Assembly (NCBI RefSeq): GCF_006125015.1
Contig: NZ_SZZN01000001.1
Span: 3,534,001 to 3,598,000, forward strand
DNA length: 64,000 bases
Source: Roseovarius arcticus
GTDB lineage: Bacteria; Pseudomonadota; Alphaproteobacteria; Rhodobacterales; Rhodobacteraceae
Direction of reading: 5' to 3'
Both the position numbers and the translations under genes were made by a program. The notes beneath the pieces are model-generated. The model was not told the origin of the DNA and searched no databases. It worked only from the letters and a program-made list of their open reading frames with translations. Positions 9,601 through 18,547 of this stretch are shown one piece after another. Positions within the stretch are counted from its first letter, which is position 1. Each line of letters starts with the position of its first letter.

Positions 9601-9995
9601 GCGCCCCCGATCTGGACGCGCTTCTGGACGAGGCGTCGCGCAACATCGCGTCCAAAGATCTGACGGTGCTATGGGGCGCAGGCGCCCTGCCAGAGGTAGG
9701 CATCACCGCCGATCTGCCCGGTTTGGGACGCCTTCAGGGCGTGATCGACCGCCTGATTGTGACGGCTGATACGGTGCTGATCGTCGATTTCAAATCGAAC
9801 GCGCTCGTCCCAGATACGCCTGCGGGCTGCCCAGAGGGCCTTTTGCGCCAGATGGGCGCCTATGCTGCTATGGCCGCGCAGGTCTGGCCCGAAAGGCGGA
9901 TCGACACCGCTATATTATGGACGCGCGATGCCATCCTTATGCCAATTCCACACGATCTTGTGTCAGACGCGCTCCACCGGGCTGCGGCAACTTGA
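6660..9995 (+). CDS. addA: Double-strand break repair helicase-nuclease AddA
   Basis: The 1111-residue UvrD-like ATP-dependent helicase also carries a C-terminal nuclease domain. Visible motifs are Walker A GANAGSGKT (24-32), motif Ia LTYTKAAASEMQ, Walker B VDEAQDTSPVQW, motif III GDKKQSIYSFQGAD, motif V VMTVHGAKGLEAPIV and motif VI LLYVAMTRAEKWL. Near the C terminus, GVIDRLIV...VLIVDFKSN gives the PD-(D/E)XK nuclease core. It pairs with AddB, whose stop it overlaps by 4 bp. A second in-frame ATG lies at 6663. Confidence 0.96.
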   Translation: MMQRDDATLAQIAAAQPGRSTWLGANAGSGKTRVLTDRVARLLLNDVDPQHILCLTYTKAAASEMQNRLFKRLGEWAMLDSVKLASALQELGIESRLDDEALRGARRLFARAIEAPGGLKIQTIHSFCASLLRRFPLEAGVSPQFVEMEERTAQLLRTEIVEQIGAGPHAAKLTALAKYHTGETLDELTREIASRAPMFDAPRTEAGLAHALGLRPDVSRRSVEEEVFLGGETGLLGKLVTALASGSPNDIRAAAKLRRISCLDFGALPILEDVFLTKSGKAPFTVSSRTPTKPTRTALGPTMDLIDAWMHRVQDARPKRVALQALNLGIALQDFAQVFLPAYARAKQLRGWLDFDDLILRARALLTRSDVAAWVLFRLDGGIDHILVDEAQDTSPVQWQVIDRLAQEFTAGQGARDGTERTIFVVGDKKQSIYSFQGADPREFDRMQRDFAERLEAAGTPLQSQRLEHSFRSSSAVLDVVDATFRELEASGFAADQSHIPFFPDMPGRVDLWPINPEAPEAEAPPWHAPVDIKAKDDPSVILATQIADNIAHMIETRQPIPDKGGMRPVRAGDFLILVQSRSDIFHEIISACKARNLPIAGADRMKVAAELAVKDLAAVLSFLSTPEDDLSLAIALRSPLIGWDERQLYDLAQGRARKYLWEALRKRAAEFPETMEILNDLRNQADYLRPYDLIERILTRHDGRRRMLARLGAEAEDGIDALLSQALAYEQKAVDSLTGFLVWLETDDLEIKRQMDAAGNLIRVMTVHGAKGLEAPIVILPETGKRKNDVRAQVLDVGGAPLWRAKSGVIPDAQSEVIDRIKLAQSAERDRLLYVAMTRAEKWLIVASAKKPGDSGDSWYEKVAAGLTRMDAVPYRINGADGLRLERGDWTAAPSAPDHSAPPKVAVLPSYFQTHAPIPVDTPKPRSPSDLGGAKALPGDTGLVEEAAMLRGSRIHALLEFLPALPSHSWPGAAAHILPGAPDLDALLDEASRNIASKDLTVLWGAGALPEVGITADLPGLGRLQGVIDRLIVTADTVLIVDFKSNALVPDTPAGCPEGLLRQMGAYAAMAAQVWPERRIDTAILWTRDAILMPIPHDLVSDALHRAAAT

Positions 9996-10049
9996 CCTCA
10001 GCGGCGCCGCTACTTACGTATCCTTAGAACCCAATTCAGGAGATGACCC

Positions 10050-10370
10050 ATGGCCACAGTTGCCGTCACAGACGATACCTTCGACGCCGAAGTAAAGAAT
10101 TCCGATATCCCCGTTGTTGTGGATTTCTGGGCAGAATGGTGCGGACCTTGCAAGCAGATCGGCCCGGCACTGGAAGAGCTGTCGAACGAGATGGATGGCA
10201 AGATTAAAGTGGTCAAGGTCGACATTGATAGCAATCAGGGCATGGCCAGCAATCTAGGCGTGCGCGGCATTCCGGCGCTGTTCATCTTCAAGAATGGTGA
10301 AGTCGTATCGAACCTTTCGGGCGCAAAACCCAAGGCTGCGCTGCAGAAATGGATCGAAGACGCGATCTGA
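10050..10370 (+). CDS. trxA: Thioredoxin
   Basis: This is a 106-residue cytoplasmic dithiol-disulfide oxidoreductase. The active site WCGPC puts the redox cysteines at 31 and 34, preceded by VVVDFWAE and followed by the conserved [13 protein letters not shown] segment with its cis-proline. A CAGGAGA ribosome site precedes the ATG. It lies 54 bp after addA, so it may have its own promoter, although addAB-trxA order is common in alphaproteobacteria. A strong intrinsic terminator follows at 10392. Confidence 0.98.
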   Translation: MATVAVTDDTFDAEVKNSDIPVVVDFWAEWCGPCKQIGPALEELSNEMDGKIKVVKVDIDSNQGMASNLGVRGIPALFIFKNGEVVSNLSGAKPKAALQKWIEDAI

Positions 10371-10391
10371 TCTTGCTGATCAATTAGATTT

Positions 10392-10420
10392 AAAAGGGCG
10401 CCCAATACGGCGCCCTTTTT
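10392..10420 (+). terminator. Rho-independent terminator after trxA
   Basis: The perfect 11-bp stem AAAAGGGCGCC (10392-10402) pairs with GGCGCCCTTTT (10409-10419) around a 6-nt loop, and the run ends in TTTTT. It sits 22 bp past the trxA stop and separates addAB-trxA from hslVU. Confidence 0.93.
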
Positions 10421-10436
10421 GCTGCACCCCGTGGAA

Positions 10437-10465
10437 CTTGCAGTCGGGCCTTGCGGCTTACATAT
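10437..10465 (+). promoter_or_regulatory. Possible heat-shock (RpoH-type) promoter of hslV
   Basis: CTTGCA at 10437-10442 is followed after 14 bp by CTTACATAT (10457-10465), resembling the CTTGAA / CCCATnT or CTATAT pattern of sigma-32 promoters. It lies just downstream of the trxA terminator and about 30 bp before hslV, where a heat-shock promoter is expected. Recognised by eye only. Confidence 0.35.
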
Positions 10466-10493
10466 TGCCTGCAGAGGCACAAGGAGTGACAAA

Positions 10494-11051
10494 ATGGCGA
10501 GCGAACAATTCCCTGGCTGGCATGGCACCACCATCATCGGCGTGCGTAAGGGCGGCGAAGTGGTTATCGCTGGTGACGGACAGGTCAGCTTGGGCCAGAC
10601 AGTGATCAAGGGCACCGCCCGCAAGGTGCGACGCCTGAGTCCTGGAGGGATCGACGTGGTCGCTGGCTTTGCCGGGTCAACCGCCGACGCCTTTACACTG
10701 CTGGAACGGCTAGAGACCAAGCTGGAGGCGACGCCCGGCCAACTGCAACGCGCTTGCGTCGATCTGGCCAAAGACTGGCGCACCGACAAGTACCTACAGA
10801 AGCTGGAAGCGATGCTGATCGTCACAGACGGGCGCGACCTATACGTTATTACCGGCGCCGGCGACGTGCTGGAGCCCGAGCATGACGTGGCCGCAATCGG
10901 ATCGGGCGGAAACTACGCGCTGGCCGCCGCACGCGGCATGATAGATACGGACCGCGATGCGGAGGCTATTGCCCGTGCCGCCATGGCGATCGCCGCTGAT
11001 ATTTGCGTTTATACCAACGGCAAGCTGACGGTTGAGAAGATTAAGGGCTAA
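10494..11051 (+). CDS. hslV: ATP-dependent protease subunit HslV (ClpQ)
   Basis: This is the proteolytic core subunit of the HslUV protease, a dodecameric Thr-protease degrading misfolded and regulatory proteins in the cytoplasm. The 185-residue sequence starts [11 protein letters not shown], a short propeptide, and the mature N-terminal catalytic threonine is T12 in [18 protein letters not shown] and [15 protein letters not shown] are the conserved core motifs. Start chosen at 10494 because AAGGAG lies at 10481-10486. hslU follows after 117 bp. Confidence 0.97.
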   Translation: MASEQFPGWHGTTIIGVRKGGEVVIAGDGQVSLGQTVIKGTARKVRRLSPGGIDVVAGFAGSTADAFTLLERLETKLEATPGQLQRACVDLAKDWRTDKYLQKLEAMLIVTDGRDLYVITGAGDVLEPEHDVAAIGSGGNYALAAARGMIDTDRDAEAIARAAMAIAADICVYTNGKLTVEKIKG

Positions 11052-11168
11052 GCCAACATCCGCGAAAGGGACCGCGCCCGATGCCGTCGGACTGGCGCCA
11101 CGCCATAGCGCCGCTTGCGTTTCCGCCGCTCATGCTTAGGTTTCGTTCAGACCGCAAAAGGAAACCGA

Positions 11169-12479
11169 ATGACCGACCTCACTCCGCGCGAAATTGTCAG
11201 CGAACTGGATCGTTTTATCATCGGGCAGAGCGATGCCAAAAGGGCCGTCGCGGTCGCCCTGCGCAGTCGTTGGCGGCGCAGGCAGTTGCCGGACGATCTG
11301 CGCGACGAAGTTTATCCGAAAAATATCCTGATGATCGGCCCCACCGGCGTCGGCAAGACCGAGATCAGCCGCCGCTTGGCGAAATTGGCCCGCGCGCCCT
11401 TTATCAAGATTGAGGCGACGAAATTTACTGAGGTCGGATATGTCGGCCGCGACGTTGAGCAAATAATCCGCGATCTGGTGGATAGCGCCATTGCCATGAT
11501 CCGCGAGCAGATGCGCGAGGACGTGACTGCCGCTGCACGTACCGCTGCAGAGGAACGCGTCATCACCGCCATCGCAGGCGAGGATGCCCGCGAGGGCACG
11601 CGTGATCTGTTCCGCAAAAAGCTGAAGACTGGCGAGCTGGACGATACAGTGATTGAGCTGGAGTTGGCCGACAATTCCAGTCCGATGGGCATGATGGAAA
11701 TCCCCGGTCAGCCCGGCGGCGGCCAGATGGGCGGTGTGAACCTTGGCGATATATTCGGCAAGGCGTTCGGCGGTCGCACAGTCAAGCGCAAGATGACCGT
11801 GGCCGAAAGCTATGAGACCCTCATCGGCGAGGAGGCCGACAAGCTGCTGGACGACGAGGCAGTCAATCGCGCCGCGCTAGAGGCGGTCGAGCAGAATGGC
11901 ATCGTTTTTCTGGATGAAATCGACAAAGTCTGCGCCCGCCACGATGCGCGCGGCGGAGAGGTTAGCCGCGAGGGCGTGCAGCGCGATCTGCTACCGTTGA
12001 TCGAAGGTACCAGCGTCAGCACCAAACACGGCGCGGTCAAAACCGATCATATCCTGTTCATCGCGTCGGGGGCATTCCACATTGCCAAGCCGTCGGACCT
12101 GCTGCCCGAGTTGCAAGGTCGCCTGCCCATTCGGGTCGAACTGCGCGCGTTGACCGAAGAGGATTTCGTCCGAATCCTGACCGAAACTGACAACGCCCTG
12201 ACGCGGCAATACACCGCCCTCATGGGCACCGAGGAGGTTACGGTCGATTTTACCGAGGACGGGATCAGAGCGCTTGCCCACATCGCCGCCGAGGTGAACG
12301 CGTCGGTGGAAAATATTGGCGCGCGCCGACTCTATACAGTTATGGAGCGGGTGTTTGAGGAGCTTAGCTTTAACGCCCCCGACCGAGGCGGCGAGTCCGT
12401 GACAGTCGATGCCGCCTTCGTCGAAAAGAACTTGGGCGAACTATCTAGATCCGCCGATCTCAGCCGCTATGTGCTTTAA
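11169..12479 (+). CDS. hslU: HslU--HslV peptidase ATPase subunit (ClpY)
   Basis: This AAA+ unfoldase feeds substrates to HslV. The 436-residue protein has LDRFIIGQ at the N terminus, Walker A GPTGVGKT (57-64), the substrate-binding I domain (about 105-245) including a Gly-rich stretch, Walker B FLDEIDKV, and a C-terminal end SRYVL that docks into HslV. Start 11169 gives the family-typical [10 protein letters not shown] and has AAAGGA upstream. Length is normal. Confidence 0.97.
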   Translation: MTDLTPREIVSELDRFIIGQSDAKRAVAVALRSRWRRRQLPDDLRDEVYPKNILMIGPTGVGKTEISRRLAKLARAPFIKIEATKFTEVGYVGRDVEQIIRDLVDSAIAMIREQMREDVTAAARTAAEERVITAIAGEDAREGTRDLFRKKLKTGELDDTVIELELADNSSPMGMMEIPGQPGGGQMGGVNLGDIFGKAFGGRTVKRKMTVAESYETLIGEEADKLLDDEAVNRAALEAVEQNGIVFLDEIDKVCARHDARGGEVSREGVQRDLLPLIEGTSVSTKHGAVKTDHILFIASGAFHIAKPSDLLPELQGRLPIRVELRALTEEDFVRILTETDNALTRQYTALMGTEEVTVDFTEDGIRALAHIAAEVNASVENIGARRLYTVMERVFEELSFNAPDRGGESVTVDAAFVEKNLGELSRSADLSRYVL

Positions 12480-12642
12480 GATGCCAACCGCTTTCTCAGT
12501 CTAGCTTCAGATACGGCCAGCTTCTTCACGCGCGCCGCCTGACTTTTGCACGTTGCCGCAATGAGTAGAGTCCCAGCGCACCGGTGTATCACGCATCGGT
12601 TTGTTGCTTTTCTTTTTGCGCGTTTCACGCCACCAACAGCGG

Positions 12643-13866
12643 ATGCAAACGCTGACCTTCATACGCGACAATGCACGCTGGCTTGCCGCTGGTGTTTTGC
12701 TGACGTTTCTCAGCAGCTTTGGGCAGACCTTCTTTATCTCGATCTTTGCCGGGGAAATCCGCGAGGGGTTTGGTCTTAGCCATGGGCAATGGGGCGGGAT
12801 CTATTCGCTGGGCACAACCGTGTCGGCAATTGTGATGGTCTGGGCCGGCGGGCTTACAGATATCTTTCGCGTGCGTGCTATTGGGGCGGTCATCCTCGTG
12901 ATGTTGGCGCTGGCCTGTGTTGCCATGGCATTAAATCCCGTGTGGTGGCTGCTGCCACCCGTGATCTTTGCGTTGCGGTTCACCGGGCAGGGGATGAGCA
13001 GCCATATAGCGACCGTCGCCATGGCCCGCTGGTTCATCGCAGCGCGGGGCCGCGCGCTATCAGTCTCTATACTGGGCTTTTCGCTGGGCGAGGCGGTGCT
13101 GCCTATCCTCTTTGTCGCGCTCATGCTGGTGATGGACTGGCATCTGCTGTGGCTGGTCGCGGCCGCAATCGCACTCATTGGCGCGCCTATCTTGCTGCTT
13201 TTGCTGCGCCAAGAGCGAACTCCGCAAAGCCATGCGCAATCAGGCCAAAGTATGGGGATGGAGGCGCGATACTGGACGCGTAATCAGACATTCCGGCACT
13301 GGCTTTTCTGGTTCATGATCCCCTCGCTGCTGGGGCCGTCCGCTTTCAATACCGCCTTCTTCTTTCATCAGGTCCACATCGCCGAGGTTAAATCGTTGTC
13401 CCATGTCGAGTTGGTGGCAATGTTCCCGATCTACACCGCCGTTAGCATCGCCGCGATGATGCTCAGCGGTTGGGCGCTGGACAAGGTTGGGACAGCGCGC
13501 CTGATACCGTGGATGCAATTACCGATGGTGGCGGCCTTCGTCCTCTTTGCCTATGCGAACGGCACATGGGGGATGCTGGTCGGCTTTCTGTTTCTTGGGA
13601 TGAACACCGGGATGAACAATACGCTGCCCGCAGCCTTCTGGGCCGAATTCTATGGTACGCGCCATATCGGCTCTATCAAGGCAATGGCAGCGGCGGTCAT
13701 GGTACTGGGATCAGCCATCGGACCCGGTATTTCAGGGCTGGCGATCGATTTAGGCGTGCGAATCGAGGTGCAGTTTTTGTGGATCGCAGTCTTCTTTGTG
13801 ATCTCAACAGTGTCCATGGCGATAGGCGTCAACCGCGCCAAGGGTCTGCTACCTGGGGCGCCTTAG
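12643..13866 (+). CDS. MFS transporter
   Basis: The 407-residue major facilitator superfamily permease has about 12 hydrophobic segments and the internal loop between helices 6 and 7 near residues 195-215 (RQERTPQSHAQSG). The motif-A region between helices 2 and 3 reads GGLTDIFRVR. The substrate cannot be read from the sequence. I chose ATG 12643 since it directly precedes the first membrane segment; an in-frame TTG at 12601 is less likely. The 3' end overlaps the convergent smr gene by 18 bp. Confidence 0.85.
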   Translation: MQTLTFIRDNARWLAAGVLLTFLSSFGQTFFISIFAGEIREGFGLSHGQWGGIYSLGTTVSAIVMVWAGGLTDIFRVRAIGAVILVMLALACVAMALNPVWWLLPPVIFALRFTGQGMSSHIATVAMARWFIAARGRALSVSILGFSLGEAVLPILFVALMLVMDWHLLWLVAAAIALIGAPILLLLLRQERTPQSHAQSGQSMGMEARYWTRNQTFRHWLFWFMIPSLLGPSAFNTAFFFHQVHIAEVKSLSHVELVAMFPIYTAVSIAAMMLSGWALDKVGTARLIPWMQLPMVAAFVLFAYANGTWGMLVGFLFLGMNTGMNNTLPAAFWAEFYGTRHIGSIKAMAAAVMVLGSAIGPGISGLAIDLGVRIEVQFLWIAVFFVISTVSMAIGVNRAKGLLPGAP

Positions 13867-14442
13867 ATAAACGTAGTAGGCACCGCCACCGCCATGGCGG
13901 TTATGCGCGTTCGTGACCTGCATCACGAGGCCCGCGAGCGGCGGAAGGCTTAACCAATGCGGCACGTTATGGCGTAGCACACCCTGCCGCACCGGGATCG
14001 GGCCGCCTGCGTCGCTGCGCCGCCCCTTGCCCGTTATGACCAGCACCAGCCGCTTGCCGTCGCTATGGGTGCGCATGATGAAGCCCGATAGCGCCCCATG
14101 AGCGCGGTCAACCGTCATTCCGTGCAGGTCGATGCGCGCCTCTGGCGCCAACTTGCCGCGCTTTAGCTTGTCATAGGCCTTGCGATCCATCGTGACAGGC
14201 TGCGCCTGCATCCTATCGGTGAGGCCAGGCAGCACGTCATGCGACGGGCCACCGCGCGCCGACGTTTGTCCCACGGTGAAATGCTGGATTGGCGCAGGGC
14301 CGACGCGCTCGGGGGGTTCCGGCCGGGCGCCCACAGGAAGCGTGGCCTTGGGGCGGGCCTGCGCAGGGTGTAGCGGCTCGGCTGTGCGGGCAACCTGTCG
14401 CCACAGGTCAAGCTCGTCGGGTCTCAGGCGCCTGCGGCTCAT
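13849..14442 (-). CDS. Smr/MutS2-type DNA-binding domain protein
   Basis: The 197-residue protein has a low-complexity, proline-rich N-terminal half and a C-terminal Smr domain (about 100-195). The hallmark motifs are IDLHGMTVDRA, the LVITGKGRRS loop, and NAHNRHGGGGAYYVYLRR at the C terminus. Smr domains act as nicking nucleases or nucleic-acid binders (DUF1321/YdaL-like proteins); the target here is unknown. The start overlaps the mltA stop by one base, and it is probably transcribed with TimA and mltA. Confidence 0.85.
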   Translation of the reverse strand: MSRRRLRPDELDLWRQVARTAEPLHPAQARPKATLPVGARPEPPERVGPAPIQHFTVGQTSARGGPSHDVLPGLTDRMQAQPVTMDRKAYDKLKRGKLAPEARIDLHGMTVDRAHGALSGFIMRTHSDGKRLVLVITGKGRRSDAGGPIPVRQGVLRHNVPHWLSLPPLAGLVMQVTNAHNRHGGGGAYYVYLRRPR

Positions 14443-15476
14443 CAGATCGCGTCCGGCGCCAGCGCATACGCCCGCTGAATCGGCATAAGAACCAGCATCC
14501 GGCCCGAATCGCGCATGCGGCCCGCAATGCGGCCCGCCTCATCACCCGTTCCCATGAAAAGGTCCGCCCGCTGCGCGCCTTTGATCGCCGATCCGGTATC
14601 TTGGGCGATCATCAGGCGCCGCACTGGGTCCTCGCCATCCTTTTCGACCCAGACAGGCGCGCCCAGAGTGACAAACGCCGGATCGACCGCCACTGACCTG
14701 CCGGCCGTGATGGACCTGTTCATGGCCCCGCGTGGGCCGTTTTCGGGTGCCAAATCATCAATCCGGCGAAAGAAGACATACGAGGGATTAAACAGCAGCA
14801 ACTCCGCCCCCTCGACGGGGTTTCGCCGGACCCAATTTTTAATAACCTGCGCTGAAACCTGATGGATGTTGTAGACACCGCGTCGCACTAACTCCGCCCC
14901 GATAGACCGATAATCATGACCATTCGATCCCCCATATCCGACGCGGATGGTGCGGCCGTCCGGCAAACGCACACGCCCTGACCCTTGGATTTGCAGAAAG
15001 AACAGTTCGACCGGGTCATCGACCCACGCTATCTCTAGCCCCCGGTTCTTCATCGTTTCGCCCGTCTCAATCTCGCGGCGGGATATCCACGGATCGTTCG
15101 CGAGGGACTCGGGCGGTTCGCGATAGAGGGGATAGCGATAACGCCCGCCAGAGTGTAATGCGCCATTCAATTCAGGCTCAAAATAGCCGGTAAACAGCGC
15201 GGGCCGCCCCTCGCTAATCAAGACGGGGCGAAAAAACAGTTCGAAAAAATTGCGCGCGCTTGGGTTTTGCTGCGCAAGCGCACAGAGCGAGCGCCAATCG
15301 ATATCGTCCATATCAGGACATGTTTCGTTAAAGACACGCAGCGCGCTGGCGTGATCGTCCGCAGCCCAGCCCTCAAGATCGGCAAAATCCACGATGTCAT
15401 AGCGCGCCTCGGCCAGTGCGGCGGGACCGATAAACGGCACCGCGAGCGCTATGGCAGACAGCGCAGCTCTGATCAT
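14442..15476 (-). CDS. mltA: Membrane-bound lytic murein transglycosylase A (MltA)
   Basis: This enzyme cleaves the MurNAc-GlcNAc bond of peptidoglycan with 1,6-anhydro product. The 344-residue protein has a signal peptide (about 1-24, cleavage near ALAEA; no lipobox cysteine is visible, so probably periplasmic rather than a lipoprotein). It contains the MltA core with FTGYFEPEL, VELFFLQIQGSGRVRL and the 3D domain DTGSAIKGAQRADLFMGTGDEAG with catalytic aspartates. Start 15476 forms an ATGA overlap with the upstream TimA gene; a longer in-frame start at 15500 lies within that gene. Confidence 0.93.
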   Translation of the reverse strand: MIRAALSAIALAVPFIGPAALAEARYDIVDFADLEGWAADDHASALRVFNETCPDMDDIDWRSLCALAQQNPSARNFFELFFRPVLISEGRPALFTGYFEPELNGALHSGGRYRYPLYREPPESLANDPWISRREIETGETMKNRGLEIAWVDDPVELFFLQIQGSGRVRLPDGRTIRVGYGGSNGHDYRSIGAELVRRGVYNIHQVSAQVIKNWVRRNPVEGAELLLFNPSYVFFRRIDDLAPENGPRGAMNRSITAGRSVAVDPAFVTLGAPVWVEKDGEDPVRRLMIAQDTGSAIKGAQRADLFMGTGDEAGRIAGRMRDSGRMLVLMPIQRAYALAPDAI

Positions 15477-16123
15477 TCGCCGGTGGCGACGAGCCGCCAA
15501 TTGGGGTCGTCCGCGCCCATGCTCCGCTCGAACGTCCAGACGTCCTTTTGGCGCTTGGCCTTGCTCGGCTCGCCCTCGACAATCTCGCCGTCTTTGCCGC
15601 GCACCACAGATACCAGCTCGCCTACGAACTTGACCGTTATTTCAGCCACACTGTTCTCAAAGCTGGCATTGGCGAGGGTCATATCACGGATACCGATAAA
15701 CTCGGCCTCAATGGTCAAGCCTTGTTTCTCGCGATCAGCCACGACCTCGGCAAAGGAGGCATAGACGTCCTCGGACAAGAAATCCTTGACCCCCTCCATA
15801 TCCCCGCGTTCGAAAGCCATCAGGATCATCTCATACGCGCCGCGCGCACCGCTCAGAAAATCGCCAACGCCGAATGATGGCTCGGCACGCTTCATCTCGG
15901 CCAGTGCAGCGGCGGTTTCGCCATCCTCTGGGACGTGGTCGGTAATGTCGCGGTCCGGCCCGCCCTCAATAACCTCAAGTTTATGGGGCCGGGGGGACGG
16001 TCCGGTCTTTGAGCTGGGTGCTGGTTCGTGACCGTCACGTGTGCCCAGCACACTCCTCAGCCTGAGGATCAGGAAGACAGCAATGCCGGCGAGAACCAAA
16101 AGCTGCAAAATAGGCGAGTTCAT
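15473..16123 (-). CDS. Tim44/TimA family adaptor protein
   Basis: The 216-residue protein has an N-terminal membrane anchor (LQLLVLAGIAVFLILRLRSVLG, about 6-27), a charged linker, and a C-terminal Tim44-like domain (about 80-216) with FLSGARGAYEMILMAFERGD and DVWTFERSMGADDPNWRLVAT. In alphaproteobacteria these TimA proteins are related to mitochondrial Tim44, and a role in membrane or secretion adaptation is inferred. ATG 16123 has GAGGTA upstream. It is divergent from fxsA and close to secB, a common grouping in this order. Confidence 0.85.
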   Translation of the reverse strand: MNSPILQLLVLAGIAVFLILRLRSVLGTRDGHEPAPSSKTGPSPRPHKLEVIEGGPDRDITDHVPEDGETAAALAEMKRAEPSFGVGDFLSGARGAYEMILMAFERGDMEGVKDFLSEDVYASFAEVVADREKQGLTIEAEFIGIRDMTLANASFENSVAEITVKFVGELVSVVRGKDGEIVEGEPSKAKRQKDVWTFERSMGADDPNWRLVATGE

Positions 16124-16234
16124 GAGTACCTCATCGGGGCAAAGCGTTGAAATCTGCGGGTCTGCAGCCTTATGTAGGGGGCGAGGCTGGCCAAGTCCAC
16201 CTTGGCGCACGGCAAACCCGAAGGACAAGACCAG

Positions 16235-16705
16235 ATGTGGCTACTCATTGCATTCATGATCATCCCGATTATCGAGATCGGCCTTTTCATTCAGGTCGGC
16301 GGGCTGATCGGGTTGTGGCCCACGCTGGCCATTGTAATCCTGACCGCAATCTTGGGGACGTGGCTGGTAAGAACGCAAGGTGCGCTGGCCCTGAGTGAGC
16401 TACGCGGCTCATTTTCGGGCCAAAGCGATCCGACAGAGGCCTTGGCGCATGGTGCGATGATCCTGATTGCGGGCGTATTGCTTGTCACGCCCGGATTTTT
16501 CACCGACGCACTGGGATTTGCGCTGCTGACGCCGCCTTTTCGGCGGGCCGCATTCGCCTATTTGCGCAAGCGGGTCAAAGTTCAGAGCTTTAGCACCGGC
16601 GCTGCCCCGCGCCGCAGCCAGGATCCGAATACGATTGAGGGCGATTTTACCGAGGTGTCACCCGACGATAAGCCGAGGAAGCCGTCTGGATGGACCAGGG
16701 ATTGA
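16235..16705 (+). CDS. fxsA: FxsA family inner membrane protein
   Basis: The 156-residue UPF0716/FxsA protein has an N-terminal MWLLIAFMIIPIIEIGLFI segment, the second helix TLAIVILTAILGTWLVR and the third MILIAGVLLVTPGFFTDALG, followed by LLTPPFRRA. In E. coli FxsA overproduction alleviates phage T7 exclusion by the F plasmid; its normal role is unclear. ATG 16235 starts directly at the first membrane segment. Confidence 0.9.
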   Translation: MWLLIAFMIIPIIEIGLFIQVGGLIGLWPTLAIVILTAILGTWLVRTQGALALSELRGSFSGQSDPTEALAHGAMILIAGVLLVTPGFFTDALGFALLTPPFRRAAFAYLRKRVKVQSFSTGAAPRRSQDPNTIEGDFTEVSPDDKPRKPSGWTRD

Positions 16706-16760
16706 GGCGCATCCGACGACCTGATAGACCGCTGCGCAAACTCATACTCAGGAGATGACG

Positions 16761-17261
16761 ATGGCCGAACAGGAAAATGGCGCAGCAAGCGCAGAGCAAC
16801 CCCAGATCAAGATGCAGGTTCTGACGCAATTCGTACGCGATCTGTCGTTCGAAAACATCCTTGCCCAGCGCGGCGCAGGCGGCGAAGTGCAGCCTGATGT
16901 GACCGTCAACGTCAATCTGGACGCCAAGAAGCGCGCCGCCGACCATCAGTACGAAGTGATCGCCAAGCTGCGCATCCACTCCAAGAACAAAGGGACCGAG
17001 GACGATCTGTTCCTGCTGGAGCTGGAATACGCTGGCGTGTTCCACGTCGAAAACGTGCCCGAAGATCAACTGCATCCGTTCCTGATGATCGAATGCCCGC
17101 GCCTGATGTTCCCATTCTTTCGCCGAATCGTATCAGACGTCACGCGCGATGGTGGTTTCCCGCCGCTGAACATGGAGAACATTGATTTCGTGTCGATTTA
17201 CCGCAATGAGATCGCGCGCCGCCAAGCCGAGCAGGAGCAGCAGCCCAGCGGCACTGCCTAA
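16761..17261 (+). CDS. secB: Protein-export chaperone SecB
   Basis: This tetrameric export chaperone keeps preproteins unfolded and hands them to SecA. The 166-residue protein includes QFVRDLSFEN, VNVNLDAKK, LELEYAGVFHV and the C-terminal PRLMFPFFRRIVSDVTRDGGFPP region, in family order. AGGAG (16750-16754) fits ATG 16761 (6-nt spacing); the ATG at 16755 abuts the ribosome site and is less likely. It follows fxsA by 55 bp. Confidence 0.97.
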   Translation: MAEQENGAASAEQPQIKMQVLTQFVRDLSFENILAQRGAGGEVQPDVTVNVNLDAKKRAADHQYEVIAKLRIHSKNKGTEDDLFLLELEYAGVFHVENVPEDQLHPFLMIECPRLMFPFFRRIVSDVTRDGGFPPLNMENIDFVSIYRNEIARRQAEQEQQPSGTA

Positions 17262-17268
17262 ACTTTGG

Positions 17269-17961
17269 CTAGGACGTTCGGCGCCACACTGGCGCATCGC
17301 CCAGCGTCCCAACAAAAGCGTCATGCGCGGCGGCCTCATCAGGGGTAAGCCGCGCGGGCAACGGTACAGGGCGCGGGGCCGGGCGCCATGCTTCTTGTGT
17401 CTCTGATCGGCCCATTTGGCTCTGACTTTGACCAAGTATCAATCCGGGCTGGCGCCCGCCAATCAGTTCCAGATAGACCTCTGCTAGAATCTCGGAATCC
17501 AGCAGCGCGCCGTGCAGCGTACGCGCGCCATTGTCGATATTGAACCGGCGGCACAGCGCGTCTAACGAAGCAGGCGAGCCGGGAAATTTCTTGCGCGCTA
17601 TGGCCAAGGTATCAATAGCCTGCTCCCACGGTAATTGCGGCTTGTTCAGCCAGCGCAGCTCCGCGTTTAGAAACTTCATATCGAATGCAGCGTTATGAAT
17701 CACCAGCTTGGCGTCGCCCACGAATTCCAGAAATGCTTCTGCAATCTCGGCAAAGATCGGCTTGCCACGTAGAAAATCATCACCCAAGCCGTGCACCTTG
17801 AACGCGTCTTCGGGCATGGCGCGTTTGGGGTCGATGTATTGGTGATAGGTGCGACCCGTCGGCATGTGATTAAGAAGTTCGACACCGCCGATCTCGACGA
17901 TACGGTCGCCTTGATCAGGCTCGAAACCAGTGGTTTCGGTGTCTAGCACGATCTCACGCAT
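17269..17961 (-). CDS. dnaQ: DNA polymerase III subunit epsilon (proofreading exonuclease)
   Basis: This is the 3'-5' exonuclease subunit of DNA polymerase III. The 230-residue DEDDh protein has Exo I VLDTETTGFEP (start), Exo II HNAAFDMKFLNAEL (about 100), and Exo III with HGALLDSEILAEVYLEL (about 150-165). A C-terminal tail of about 50 residues, rich in Pro and Arg, would bind the alpha subunit. Start 17961 overlaps the coaE stop by 8 bp. The tail end converges on secB with a 7-bp gap. Confidence 0.95.
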   Translation of the reverse strand: MREIVLDTETTGFEPDQGDRIVEIGGVELLNHMPTGRTYHQYIDPKRAMPEDAFKVHGLGDDFLRGKPIFAEIAEAFLEFVGDAKLVIHNAAFDMKFLNAELRWLNKPQLPWEQAIDTLAIARKKFPGSPASLDALCRRFNIDNGARTLHGALLDSEILAEVYLELIGGRQPGLILGQSQSQMGRSETQEAWRPAPRPVPLPARLTPDEAAAHDAFVGTLGDAPVWRRTS

Positions 17962-18547
17962 GGGGCATGTCCTGTCTGATAGCGTCAACAACAGCCTGCA
18001 CCTGCGCGCGGGCGTGTTCAAGGGTATCGGTAGTGATGACCCATGTGGCGCGGGCACGTTTCTCTGCGTCAGGCATCTGTTTTGCGAGGATCGCATTAAA
18101 TTGCGCCTCGCTCATCGTGTCTCTCTCTAGGACGCGGGCGCGTTGCATGTGCGCGGGCGCGGTCACGCAAACGGTTGCGTCCATTTCGGCGTCATAGCCG
18201 TTTTCAAAAAGAAGCGGAATGTCTAGCACGGCGATATCAGTCTCTATTCCGGCCAAAAACGCTTGTCTGTCTGCGGCGACAAGCGGATGCACGATAGCTT
18301 CAATTCGCGCCAACGCGGTTTTGTCATCGGCGATAATCTTCTTTAATGCATCGCGTGACACGCTGCCGTCTTCGATTGCGGCGGGAAATTCCGCAGACAT
18401 CGCCGCGACAGCCGCACCTCCCGGAGCATAAAGACGATGTACGGCGGCATCTGCATCCCAGACGGCGCACCCCAGATCTGCGAACATCGCGGCCGTTGTC
18501 GACTTTCCCATGCCAATGGAGCCAGTCAGACCCAAAAGGTAGCTCAT
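17954..18547 (-). CDS. coaE: Dephospho-CoA kinase
   Basis: It catalyses the last step of coenzyme A synthesis, phosphorylating dephospho-CoA at the 3'-hydroxyl of ribose. The 197-residue P-loop kinase has GLTGSIGMGKST (P-loop about 8-16), DADAAVHRLY, VLDIPLLFENGYD, and the LID region with RVLERD. It overlaps aroE by 4 bp and dnaQ by 8 bp, so the four genes maf-aroE-coaE-dnaQ look like one transcription unit. Confidence 0.96.
   Translation of the reverse strand: MSYLLGLTGSIGMGKSTTAAMFADLGCAVWDADAAVHRLYAPGGAAVAAMSAEFPAAIEDGSVSRDALKKIIADDKTALARIEAIVHPLVAADRQAFLAGIETDIAVLDIPLLFENGYDAEMDATVCVTAPAHMQRARVLERDTMSEAQFNAILAKQMPDAEKRARATWVITTDTLEHARAQVQAVVDAIRQDMPHA

Noticed and set aside
12480-12642. 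Small frame starting near 12546 between hslU and the MFS gene
   Set aside because: It reads out of frame into the permease gene and has no recognisable product.
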